Assembly: GCA_964605715.1 (NCBI GenBank)
Contig: CAZSDV010000091.1
Location: 1-5,093, forward strand
DNA: 5,093 nucleotides
DNA from: JAPUME01 sp964605715
GTDB lineage: Bacteria; Acidobacteriota; Terriglobia; UBA7540; JAPUME01
Direction: 5' to 3'
The notes under the pieces are model-generated. The model was not told the DNA's origin, did not search any database, and worked only from the letters and a program-made list of their open reading frames with translations. Of the stretch, positions 1 through 5,093 are shown one piece after another (within the stretch, counting starts at the first letter, position 1; each line of letters begins with the position of its first letter). Both the position numbers and the translations under genes were made by a program.

Positions 1-581
1 TTTTTGGCAAGAGCCAGAAGCTTTTCCATTTCCAAAGTTTCGACAACTGCCCCAGTCGGGTTGTTCGGTGAGTTGACGATGATGAGTTTTGTCTTTGGTG
101 TTATGGCTTTCTCAACTTGTTTAGCGGAAAGGCAAAAGTTGTTACTTTCTGCCGCCTCTACATGTATGGCTTTTCCACCGGCGTAGTGGATGATGTCTTG
201 AAAAGAAACCCAGAAAGGGGAGGGAAGAATTACCTCGTCACCATTTTCAATAAGTGCCGAGATGGCCTCAAAAATAGCGTGTTTTCCGCCCACTGTTATT
301 AGACACTCTTCCGGCTTGTAGTCGCTCGCAAAATCCTGTGCGTGACGTTTGACGATGGCCTCTTTGAGTTCGCGAGTACCACCGCTTGGCGTGTACCTAG
401 TGAAGTTTGCTTCAAGGGCGCGTATGGCCGCTTGTTTAATGTTGTCAGGTGTTGGGAAGTCCGGCTCACCTGCACCGAAGTCAACCACATCAATACCTTC
501 CGCTTTTAGTTTTTGAGCTTTTTGTAACACAACCATAGTTGATGAGGTTGTGATCCGTCTAATTCGTTGGCTAAACCGCAC
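1..581 (-). CDS. aspC: Class I/II pyridoxal-phosphate aminotransferase, aspartate aminotransferase type (partial, C-terminal half outside window)
   Basis: Cytosolic PLP enzyme that moves an amino group between an amino acid, probably aspartate, and a 2-oxo acid. The first 193 residues are visible; the family usually has about 390-400. In order I see GEPDF (38-42) in the N-terminal arm, YTPSGG (63-68) whose Tyr reaches the partner subunit's cofactor, GGKHA (98-102) at the PLP phosphate, PSPFW (120-124) whose Trp stacks on the ring, and NSPNNPTG (170-177) whose N174 should contact the PLP oxygen. The Schiff-base lysine lies beyond the window edge. The start is GTG at 581, chosen because AGGAGG sits 6 bases upstream and the N-terminus then fits the family; the ATG at residue 16 would cut conserved sequence. 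The gene starts 16 bases after coaD ends, so it is the distal gene of that operon. The PFW and NNPTG style fits the bacterial I-beta subgroup, which includes aspartate/prephenate aminotransferases, so substrate is not settled. Confidence 0.93.
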   Translation of the reverse strand, partial: MRFSQRIRRITTSSTMVVLQKAQKLKAEGIDVVDFGAGEPDFPTPDNIKQAAIRALEANFTRYTPSGGTRELKEAIVKRHAQDFASDYKPEECLITVGGKHAIFEAISALIENGDEVILPSPFWVSFQDIIHYAGGKAIHVEAAESNNFCLSAKQVEKAITPKTKLIIVNSPNNPTGAVVETLEMEKLLALAK

Positions 582-587
582 TAAGTT

Positions 588-593
588 CCTCCT
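588..593 (-). promoter_or_regulatory. Ribosome binding site of the aminotransferase gene
   Basis: Read on the minus strand this is a perfect AGGAGG, 6 bases before the GTG at 581. It decides for the GTG start over the internal ATG 45 bases downstream. It lies between the coaD stop codon and the next start, so ribosomes finishing coaD would release close to it, which fits coupled expression. Confidence 0.8.
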
Positions 594-597
594 ATGA

Positions 598-1080
598 TTA
601 ATGTATTTTCTGACGTAATTTTTCCTCTACAAATGCCGGCACTAAATCTTTGACTGAGCCACCGTGCTCAGCGATTTCTTTTACCAGCCGTGAGGTGACA
701 TAAATGTACGACTCAGCCGGCATCAAAAAAACAGTCTCCACCTGTGGTTCGAGCTTGTGATTCATTAATGCCATCTGCAGCTCGTATTCGAAATCGGAGA
801 ACGCGCGGATTCCGCGAAGTACTGCCGTGGCTTTTTCCTGTGCTGCATAGGTGGCTAAAAGGCCGCTAAAGGTCCCAACCGAGACATTTGAAAATTCACA
901 TGTTGCAGCTTCTAAAATTTCCACTCGTTCGGAGACCGTAAACAAAGCTTCCTTATCTGGGTTGGTTAAAACTGCAACGGTAAGGTGATCAAAGAGCTTG
1001 CTCCCGCGCTTGACAAGATCCAAGTGACCAAGGGTTAAGGGATCGAAGCTGCCCGGATAGATGGCTGTTCCTTTTTTCAT
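598..1080 (-). CDS. coaD: Phosphopantetheine adenylyltransferase
   Basis: Cytosolic enzyme of coenzyme A synthesis: it transfers AMP from ATP to 4'-phosphopantetheine, giving dephospho-CoA and pyrophosphate. At 160 residues it has the usual family length. The nucleotidyltransferase fold is marked by YPGSFDPLTLGH (8-19), with H19 matching the catalytic His of the (T/H)xGH motif. K43 matches the conserved substrate-binding Lys, R89-G-I-R92 carries the conserved pair of arginines, and the family helix DFEYELQMALMN (96-107) follows. The C-terminal ATP-binding loop is YVTSRLVKE (127-135), where many homologues have ISSSxVKE. The ATG start is fixed by an in-frame TGA three codons upstream (1087-1089). 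There is no good Shine-Dalgarno sequence before it, so initiation may be weak. It is the first gene of a unit with the aminotransferase 16 bases downstream, a pairing I recall from several bacterial lineages. Identification is secure. Confidence 0.98.
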   Translation of the reverse strand: MKKGTAIYPGSFDPLTLGHLDLVKRGSKLFDHLTVAVLTNPDKEALFTVSERVEILEAATCEFSNVSVGTFSGLLATYAAQEKATAVLRGIRAFSDFEYELQMALMNHKLEPQVETVFLMPAESYIYVTSRLVKEIAEHGGSVKDLVPAFVEEKLRQKIH

Positions 1081-1125
1081 GTCATTTCACAGTGCATGGG
1101 ATCTTCGGGGAGAACCGTCGAAACG

Positions 1126-1155
1126 ATTCTATCTTCCTGCCTGTAAAGTTGTAAA
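1126..1155 (-). promoter_or_regulatory. Candidate sigma-70-type promoter for coaD and the aminotransferase
   Basis: On the minus strand TTTACA (1155-1150) and TAGAAT (1131-1126) are 18 bases apart, each with one mismatch to the consensus -35 and -10 hexamers. Transcription would begin near 1119, giving a leader of about 40 bases before coaD. It would let coaD be expressed independently of ubiD. A second TTTACA at 1147-1142 is too close to the -10 to serve. Judged by eye only. Confidence 0.35.
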
Positions 1156-1183
1156 GCGATAAAGGGAAGGAGAGTGAGTTAGG

Positions 1184-1196
1184 TAGATAGATAGAT
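1184..1196. repeat. Short TAGA tetranucleotide repeat
   Basis: Three and a quarter copies of TAGA in the gap between ubiD and coaD, upstream of the candidate coaD promoter. The repeat is real in the sequence, but at this length it may have no function. If unstable, it would change only the untranslated spacer. Confidence 0.7.
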
Positions 1197-1198
1197 CA

Positions 1199-1212
1199 GT
1201 GAGGTTTCTCAC
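1199..1212 (-). other. Small hairpin at the ubiD stop codon
   Basis: GTGAG and CTCAC form a perfect 5-base-pair stem with a 4-base loop. On the minus strand the ubiD TGA stop (1211-1209) lies in the first arm. No run of T follows, so it does not qualify as an intrinsic terminator, and read-through from ubiD into coaD remains possible. Confidence 0.3.
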
Positions 1213-2678
1213 ACAGGGGAACGTTTTCCAGATAAGCCCAGTGTTGGCCAAAGGGCATCAATTCGAGCTTTTGTTTCTGCATCCATCTTGATTTCTTGGG
1301 GCCACGGACGGGTAAATCCTTCCGCAGGTATTTTGGTGGTGGCGTCGATGCCCATTTTCGATCCAAAGCAAGGTAAGCGAGAGGAGTGATCTAGTTGATC
1401 GATAGGTCCTTGGGTAAACTGGATATCGCGCTGAGGGTCTATATGATTTAAAGCTTTCCAGGTAACCTCACGTAAGTCATGGACATTGACGTCGTGATCG
1501 ACAACGATGATGCATTTGGTAAGCATCGCCTGTGGTAGCCCCCAGATAGCGTTCATTACTTTGCGAGCATGGCCAGGGTAGCTCTTCCTTAAAGCGATGA
1601 TCATCAGATTGTGGAATATTCCTTCAGCAGGCATGTGCATGTCAGTAATTTCTGGCATCTGCTTGCGCATTAACGGTAAAAAAAGACGCTCGATAGCGTA
1701 GCCCATGTGGTAGTCCTCCATTGGAGGGGCACCGACGATTGTGGTTGCATAGATGGGGTTTTTTCGATGAGTAATGCAAGTAATGTGGAACGCTGGGAAT
1801 ACATCTTCGAGGGAGTAGTAACCTGTATGGTCCCCGAAAGGGCCTTCGGTACGCAGGTCGTCCAGGTCGACGTATCCCTCCAGTACAATTTCCGCTTCAG
1901 CAGGGATTTCTAGGTCCACGGTTTCACATTTTACTAATTTCACTGGTTCCCGACGGAGAAATCCTGCAAACAGGAATTCGTCAAGGTCTTCGGGGAGAGG
2001 GAGGACCCCCGAAAACATGGTGACAGGATCTACGCCAATTGCAACGGCTACCTCCATTTTTCGCCCCTTACCTTGTCGGTCAAGCCAGCGGAAGTGTTCG
2101 GCTCCATGTTTATGAAGCTGCCAGTGCATACCCGCGGTACGTTCGTCAAAAATCTGCATGCGGTAGACGCCAACGTTACGTTTACCTGTTTTAGGGTTTC
2201 GGGTAACGACGGTAGGGAAGGTAATAAATCGCCCTCCATCAGCGGGCCAGCACTTGAGAATAGGAAATATTTCTAGCGAAGGTGCAGTTCTCTCTATTAT
2301 GTCCTTGCATGGACCCGAACGAACTATCTTTGGAAGGAAAGAGCCCAGTTCGGCAAGCTTGGGAAGCATTTTTACTTTGTCAAAGAGACTTGACGGGGTT
2401 TTAGTGTCCAGTAACTCTTCAAGTCTCTGTGCAACTAGGTCGGGCGAGTCAGTTTCGAGGGCTAGGTTCATGCGTGAAGGGGAGCCCAAAATGTTGATTG
2501 CCACTGGCATGTTGTATCCCCTAGGTTTCTCAAAAAGGAGCGCAGGTCCGCCGGCCTTTGATACGCGGTCAGTAATCTCAGTAATTTCAAGGTTTACATC
2601 CACTTCAGCCTTGATTCGCTTTAGTTCTCCGGCCTTTTCCAGCCTGTGGAGGAAGTCGCGGAGATTTTGATATGCCAT
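1209..2678 (-). CDS. ubiD: UbiD-family prenylated-FMN-dependent decarboxylase
   Basis: Cytosolic decarboxylase related to 4-hydroxy-3-polyprenylbenzoate decarboxylase of quinone synthesis. At 489 residues it is close to E. coli UbiD (497). The N-terminal domain begins with NLRDFL (5-10) and LLFE (47-50). The catalytic core has N168 and R173 in RNVGVYRMQ, H191 in the HKHGAEH stretch and an acidic loop around 230-234 for metal and prenyl-FMN binding. E278 and D283 in EGPFGDHTGYY match, with R173, the Glu-Arg-Glu/Asp active site known from Fdc1 and UbiD. VVDHDVNVHD (392-401) belongs to the C-terminal oligomerisation part. The ATG has AAGGA 7 bases upstream. Both ends look intact. No UbiX-type flavin prenyltransferase is present here. 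The substrate could be a ubiquinone or menaquinone precursor or another aromatic acid; the family is certain, the substrate is not. Confidence 0.93.
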   Translation of the reverse strand: MAYQNLRDFLHRLEKAGELKRIKAEVDVNLEITEITDRVSKAGGPALLFEKPRGYNMPVAINILGSPSRMNLALETDSPDLVAQRLEELLDTKTPSSLFDKVKMLPKLAELGSFLPKIVRSGPCKDIIERTAPSLEIFPILKCWPADGGRFITFPTVVTRNPKTGKRNVGVYRMQIFDERTAGMHWQLHKHGAEHFRWLDRQGKGRKMEVAVAIGVDPVTMFSGVLPLPEDLDEFLFAGFLRREPVKLVKCETVDLEIPAEAEIVLEGYVDLDDLRTEGPFGDHTGYYSLEDVFPAFHITCITHRKNPIYATTIVGAPPMEDYHMGYAIERLFLPLMRKQMPEITDMHMPAEGIFHNLMIIALRKSYPGHARKVMNAIWGLPQAMLTKCIIVVDHDVNVHDLREVTWKALNHIDPQRDIQFTQGPIDQLDHSSRLPCFGSKMGIDATTKIPAEGFTRPWPQEIKMDAETKARIDALWPTLGLSGKRSPV

Positions 2679-2685
2679 GGTTTGT

Positions 2686-2690
2686 TCCTT
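2686..2690 (-). promoter_or_regulatory. Ribosome binding site of ubiD
   Basis: AAGGA on the minus strand, 7 bases before the ATG at 2678. It supports this start, which also gives the N-terminus expected of UbiD proteins. Confidence 0.65.
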
Positions 2691-2747
2691 GTCTGAAGAT
2701 CATGCGGAAAAGAGCAGAATGACAGAAGGGAAAGATTAAGTCAAAGA

Positions 2748-2762
2748 CGGGAAGAATTCCCG
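2748..2762. repeat. Perfect inverted repeat CGGGAA-GAA-TTCCCG
   Basis: Two 6-base arms with a 3-base spacer, 70-84 bases before the ubiD start and just downstream of the candidate ubiD promoter. In RNA it could form a hairpin in the ubiD leader; in DNA it could be a regulator site. No T-run follows on either strand, so a terminator is unlikely. Confidence 0.4.
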
Positions 2763-2778
2763 ACGCCTGCCCTCCTTC

Positions 2779-2807
2779 AATCTACCTTCAGCTCGGGGTA
2801 CTTACAA
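2779..2807 (-). promoter_or_regulatory. Candidate ubiD promoter
   Basis: On the minus strand TTGTAA (2807-2802) and TAGATT (2784-2779) are separated by 17 bases, with four of six matches at each hexamer. Transcription would start near 2772 and give a leader of about 94 bases containing the 2748-2762 dyad. Matches this good occur by chance, so the call is tentative. Confidence 0.25.
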
Positions 2808-2821
2808 GAACTGAACGTTGG

Positions 2822-2838
2822 CCTAAGGATATCTTAGG
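2822..2838. repeat. Perfect inverted repeat CCTAAG-GATAT-CTTAGG
   Basis: Two 6-base arms with a 5-base spacer, 15 bases upstream of the candidate ubiD -35 hexamer. An overlapping imperfect repeat, GGATAT and GGATTATCC, continues to 2845. The placement would suit a dimeric transcription factor acting on ubiD, but no regulator gene is present and no family can be named. Confidence 0.35.
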
Positions 2839-2980
2839 ATTATCCTGTAGATCAAACTCGGAGCTAGGAAATATTCATGGAGAGGTACTGCAGGCGACGG
2901 GCTAGCTAAAGAATTAAATTTGCTGGTGTCATATTTCGCAGGAACCTGAAACAAGCATACAATAACTAGCGGGTTTCTTC

Positions 2981-3011
2981 TTGACAGGCCCCCATCCTCA
3001 GACTTGATAAT
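2981..3011 (+). promoter_or_regulatory. Near-consensus sigma-70-type promoter facing right
   Basis: TTGACA (2981-2986) is a perfect -35 hexamer. GATAAT (3006-3011) matches the -10 consensus at five of six bases. The 19-base spacer is longer than the usual 17, which would weaken it. Predicted transcription starts near 3018, giving either a leader of about 220 bases to the AMIN gene or a transcript that begins almost at the ATG of the 43-codon ORF. Confidence 0.45.
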
Positions 3012-3018
3012 AGGGGTT

Positions 3019-3150
3019 ATGAGTTTTTATGTAAGGAAGTCATCAACATGGCAAGTTGGTGGCTTCAGTGGAAAAAGCTCAAATCTATATTTCTGTGAGA
3101 AAAGTGTTTTCAATGATCAGTCCTATTCTATGAGTTCCAGGGTGGAATAG
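3019..3150 (+). CDS. Possible 43-residue small protein, unrecognised
   Basis: ATG to TAG, 43 codons. The peptide begins MSFYVRKSSTWQV and is rich in serine (11 of 43), with one cysteine and no membrane segment or signal peptide. I recognise no family. The ATG lies 7 bases after the candidate -10 hexamer, where transcription would begin, so the message would be leaderless or nearly so; AGGGG at 3012-3016 is too close to the ATG for a normal ribosome site. The reading frame is open from 2950, but a stretch of this size can arise by chance. More likely it is untranslated leader of the AMIN gene than a real gene. Confidence 0.15.
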   Translation: MSFYVRKSSTWQVGGFSGKSSNLYFCEKSVFNDQSYSMSSRVE

Positions 3151-3226
3151 TATTCACAGAAGCACTAATGGATCTTGGGGAAAATTTGAATTTGCATGAT
3201 TGTTAATCGGACGGCTAAAGAGCCTG

Positions 3227-3232
3227 AGGAGG
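3227..3232 (+). promoter_or_regulatory. Ribosome binding site of the AMIN-protein gene
   Basis: AGGAGG within a GAGGAGGAG stretch, 7 bases before the GTG at 3240. It fixes that GTG as the start, consistent with the signal peptide encoded right after it. Confidence 0.8.
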
Positions 3233-3239
3233 AGCGATT

Positions 3240-4238
3240 GTGAGCGGATTTTTGCCTAGGTTATCAATTGGTTTTGCACTGGCAACGTCGCTTGGGTGGT
3301 GGCTGCCATTGCACATTGGGGCGGCCAACCGAATGGCCACCCTTAAATCACTGGAAAAAATAAAGGCAGGTATTTATGAGGTGCGGGCTGATGCCCCCTT
3401 CCAGTATCAAACTTACCAGGCTTCGCTAAGCTCCATTTGGATTGACTTGGGAAATTCTAGCCCGGGTTCAGTGCCGCGGTCAGGAAACTTCCGTGGAGCT
3501 TTTGTTGGCTATCGAATTGCAACATTTAATGATGCTTCCGGCAAGCCGGTGGTGCGAATTCATTTGCTCATGAAGCAGCCGACCAGTTTTAGGTTGGATT
3601 CCCTGAAAGATGGATTGCGAATTTCTTTGGAGGGGGGTAACGTTGCCCCCTTACACACCAGGAGGAGCGGTATTACTCTTAATCGCTCAAAAAATATTAA
3701 TTCATCAAGTCACTTATCCAGAACATCGAGCTCAAACCAAAAAAATCGCAAATTAGCTTCAGAAATCAATAATTTTCTCGTCCCTCTTTCAGTAATTCAA
3801 GTCAATGAATCCCTTGAGAAGAATGGCACTCAAATCAAAATTGAAACATCTCGACCGGGGCCCTTTAAGGTTTTACACCTTTCAAATCCTCCTCGGCTTG
3901 TTGTTGATCTCATGGGAGCTCGCAGTCAGATTGGCAGATTCAAGACCATTTCAACTGTATCTCCGTTTTTGAAGCAGATTCGCCTGGCACAGTTTCGCGA
4001 TAATCCAGCCGTTGTTCGCGTCGTTGCGGATTTGGTGGGTGCGCCAAATTTTCGTGTACAGGCTGTTGTTGGAGGAGTTCAAATCCACCTGAGAAGCAGG
4101 ACCAGTGGCACTACCCGTAGAAGGGTAATGCCAAGCGAATCTGAAGTTGAGGTTACGGCAGGAGAAGATAGGCCTCAGGGAGTTTTCCGTACCAACAAAA
4201 CCCTTAGAGTTTTTCCTCTGGGAGGGCCACCATTATAA
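3240..4238 (+). CDS. Secreted protein with two AMIN-like domains, no catalytic domain
   Basis: A 332-residue protein probably exported to the periplasm. Residues 1-29 look like a signal peptide: an Arg at 7, a hydrophobic stretch from 8 and a likely cut after GAA (27-29). Two similar beta-rich segments follow. The first spans about 41-131 and ends in FRLDSLKDGLRISLEG; the second spans about 183-285 and contains the typical AMIN run FKVLHLSNPPRLVVDLMG (209-226), then IRLAQFRDNPAVVRVVADL (247-265). Between them is a Ser/Asn/Arg-rich, probably disordered linker (132-180), and the last 45 residues are low in structure. AMIN domains are known from periplasmic N-acetylmuramoyl-alanine amidases and PilQ secretins, where they localise the protein to the envelope. 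Neither an amidase nor a secretin domain is present, so a cell-wall-binding or accessory role is inference. GTG start with AGGAGG 7 bases upstream. The peptidase gene follows after 63 bases with no terminator. Confidence 0.8.
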   Translation: MSGFLPRLSIGFALATSLGWWLPLHIGAANRMATLKSLEKIKAGIYEVRADAPFQYQTYQASLSSIWIDLGNSSPGSVPRSGNFRGAFVGYRIATFNDASGKPVVRIHLLMKQPTSFRLDSLKDGLRISLEGGNVAPLHTRRSGITLNRSKNINSSSHLSRTSSSNQKNRKLASEINNFLVPLSVIQVNESLEKNGTQIKIETSRPGPFKVLHLSNPPRLVVDLMGARSQIGRFKTISTVSPFLKQIRLAQFRDNPAVVRVVADLVGAPNFRVQAVVGGVQIHLRSRTSGTTRRRVMPSESEVEVTAGEDRPQGVFRTNKTLRVFPLGGPPL

Positions 4239-4282
4239 TTAGGCCAGAAAATGAAGATTAGGTTAAAGCTGAGAGGACATTA

Positions 4283-4321
4283 ATGTTTACTGGGAAGGGT
4301 TATGTTGTCAAAAATTCCTAA
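4283..4321 (+). other. 12-codon ORF overlapping the peptidase start
   Basis: ATG at 4283 with GAGAGG six bases upstream encodes MFTGKGYVVKNS and stops at TAA 4319-4321, inside the peptidase gene in another frame. Its ribosome site is better spaced than that of the peptidase ATG at 4302. It could couple translation of the peptidase, or be chance. Confidence 0.2.
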
Positions 4322-5093
4322 TTCGCGTTGCTTGCAACGACAGAAAAAGCTTTTCCGACGCATGGAACTCGATGATGTCGACGGATTCTTGGTTACCCAT
4401 CCGCCAAATCTATTCTATCTTACAGGATTTTCTGGAAGCGCTGGCATTGGGTTCTTTTCACCCCAGAAGAAGATTCTTTGGGTAGATGGACGGTATGGAT
4501 TTCAGGCTCGTGAACAGTCACAAGGTGTCCGGGTTATTGTTTCTCGAAATGGAGTTTTATCGTCGGTTTGCAAGTTTTTCAACCGAGCATCGTCCCTGAG
4601 GATTGGGTTTGAAAGTGACCAACTGGAGCACGCTACTTATCTCCGAATTCATTCCGGGGTGAAAAAATCAATTCAACTCTTAGCGCTTGAGGGCGTCGTG
4701 GAAAGGTTACGGGAACGGAAAGATCAACATGAGATTAAACTGATTCGGAGAGCTTGTCAGGTTACCGGTGAAGTTCTAAATACCATCAAGGATTGGCTTC
4801 GACCTGGTATCCGTGAACGAGATGTAGCAGCGGAAATTGATTATCATCTCCGGTTAAGGGGTGCTGAAGGAGTGGCTTTTAAGACAATAGTTGCTTCTGG
4901 GCCGCGTTCAGCGCTTCCGCATGGATTGCCATCAGCTAGACGGTTACGTAAAAATGACATAGTGCTGATCGATCTCGGTGCTATACTGGGAAATTACTGT
5001 GCTGATATGACCCGCACACTATTTCTTGGAAAACCTAATTCCAGGATGAAGGGGACTTATGAGCGGGTGCTGGACGCTCAGCAGCGAGCTATC
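4302..5093 (+). CDS. M24-family Xaa-Pro peptidase (aminopeptidase P / prolidase type), partial
   Basis: Metallopeptidase of the creatinase/prolidase family that removes residues next to proline, probably cytosolic as no signal peptide is seen. The first 264 residues are visible; related short-form enzymes have about 350-370. The N-terminal creatinase-like domain (about 10-135) contains FLVTHPPNLFYLTGFSGS (29-46) and VDGRY (61-65). The pita-bread catalytic domain starts near RERKDQHEIKLIRRA (137-151). It shows FKTIVASGPRSALPHG (193-208) with H207, then LIDLGA (222-227) and CADMTRT (233-239), giving two of the five metal ligands, D224 and D235. The remaining His and two Glu ligands lie beyond the window. 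ATG 4302 is the first start after an in-frame TAA (4281-4283). GAAGGG is only 2 bases from it, so TTG at 4305 is an alternative. In many bacteria this gene precedes efp, accB and accC, which may lie to the right. PepP and PepQ cannot be told apart here. Confidence 0.92.
   Translation, partial: MLSKIPNSRCLQRQKKLFRRMELDDVDGFLVTHPPNLFYLTGFSGSAGIGFFSPQKKILWVDGRYGFQAREQSQGVRVIVSRNGVLSSVCKFFNRASSLRIGFESDQLEHATYLRIHSGVKKSIQLLALEGVVERLRERKDQHEIKLIRRACQVTGEVLNTIKDWLRPGIRERDVAAEIDYHLRLRGAEGVAFKTIVASGPRSALPHGLPSARRLRKNDIVLIDLGAILGNYCADMTRTLFLGKPNSRMKGTYERVLDAQQRAI

Larger units (their letters stand above)
2679..3239. other. Divergent intergenic region, 561 bases
   Basis: This stretch separates ubiD (leftward) from the AMIN-protein gene (rightward). 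I see no tRNA-like T-arm, no ORF of 60 codons or more from an ATG or GTG, and no terminator with a T-run. It contains a candidate ubiD promoter (2779-2807), a dyad CGGGAA-GAA-TTCCCG (2748-2762), a dyad CCTAAG-GATAT-CTTAGG (2822-2838), a near-consensus rightward promoter (2981-3011), a 43-codon ORF (3019-3150) and the AGGAGG site of the right-hand gene. A GGCT/AGCC mini-hairpin (3213-3224) lies just before that AGGAGG. At this length it could also hold an unrecognised small RNA. Confidence 0.6.

Noticed and set aside
4..302. Two overlapping plus-strand ORFs of about 60 codons
   Set aside because: They lie antisense to the aminotransferase gene, whose PLP motifs are intact in the other strand.
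299..493. 64-codon minus-strand ORF
   Set aside because: It lies in another frame of the aminotransferase gene, across the YTPSGG region, and has no features of its own.
1081..1208. Possible intrinsic terminator between ubiD and coaD
   Set aside because: The only clear hairpin (1199-1212) is short, overlaps the stop codon and is not followed by a T-run on the minus strand.
1670..2276. Four short ORFs in other frames of ubiD, on both strands
   Set aside because: All overlap the conserved catalytic core of ubiD and have no independent support.
2254..2670. 138-codon plus-strand ORF opposite the start of ubiD
   Set aside because: It lies wholly antisense to a well-conserved UbiD N-terminus, shows no recognisable domain and has no clear ribosome site; it is a by-product of ubiD codon use.
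2800..2910. Possible tRNA or structured RNA in the divergent region
   Set aside because: There is no GGTTCGA-type T-arm, no acceptor stem pairing and no CCA context on either strand; only short dyads are visible.

Overview
The window reads as ordinary bacterial chromosome of moderate GC, with two outward-facing groups of genes around a 561-base divergent intergenic region. On the minus strand lie ubiD, then coaD and the first half of an aspartate-type aminotransferase gene that runs off the left edge. On the plus strand lie a secreted protein with two AMIN-like domains and the first two thirds of an M24-family Xaa-Pro peptidase gene that runs off the right edge. GTG starts with clear AGGAGG ribosome sites, the aminotransferase-coaD pairing and the AMIN protein suggest a Gram-negative bacterium, perhaps from Acidobacteriota or a former deltaproteobacterial lineage. 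This is an inference from gene content; no marker gene here fixes the taxon.

Left part (1-1080, minus): coaD, the fourth step of coenzyme A synthesis, is followed after 16 bases by the PLP-dependent aminotransferase, so the two are almost certainly co-transcribed. A candidate sigma-70-type promoter lies just upstream of coaD, in the 128-base gap after ubiD. That gap also holds a short TAGA repeat and a small hairpin at the ubiD stop codon.

Centre (1209-2678, minus): a full-length UbiD-family decarboxylase with the complete Arg-Glu-Asp active-site set. It probably acts on a quinone precursor or another aromatic or unsaturated acid. It needs prenylated FMN made by a UbiX-type enzyme, which is not in this window.

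Divergent region (2679-3239): no established gene. It holds a candidate ubiD promoter, two perfect short dyads, a near-consensus plus-strand promoter about 230 bases before the AMIN gene, and a 43-codon ORF that begins where that promoter would start transcription.

Right part (3240-5093, plus): the AMIN protein probably binds the cell envelope but has no amidase or secretin domain. The M24 peptidase follows after 63 bases with no terminator between them, so they probably form one operon.

I see no mobile element, CRISPR array, tRNA, rRNA, phage gene or defence gene. I found no convincing new system; the findings are small structural oddities worth checking.
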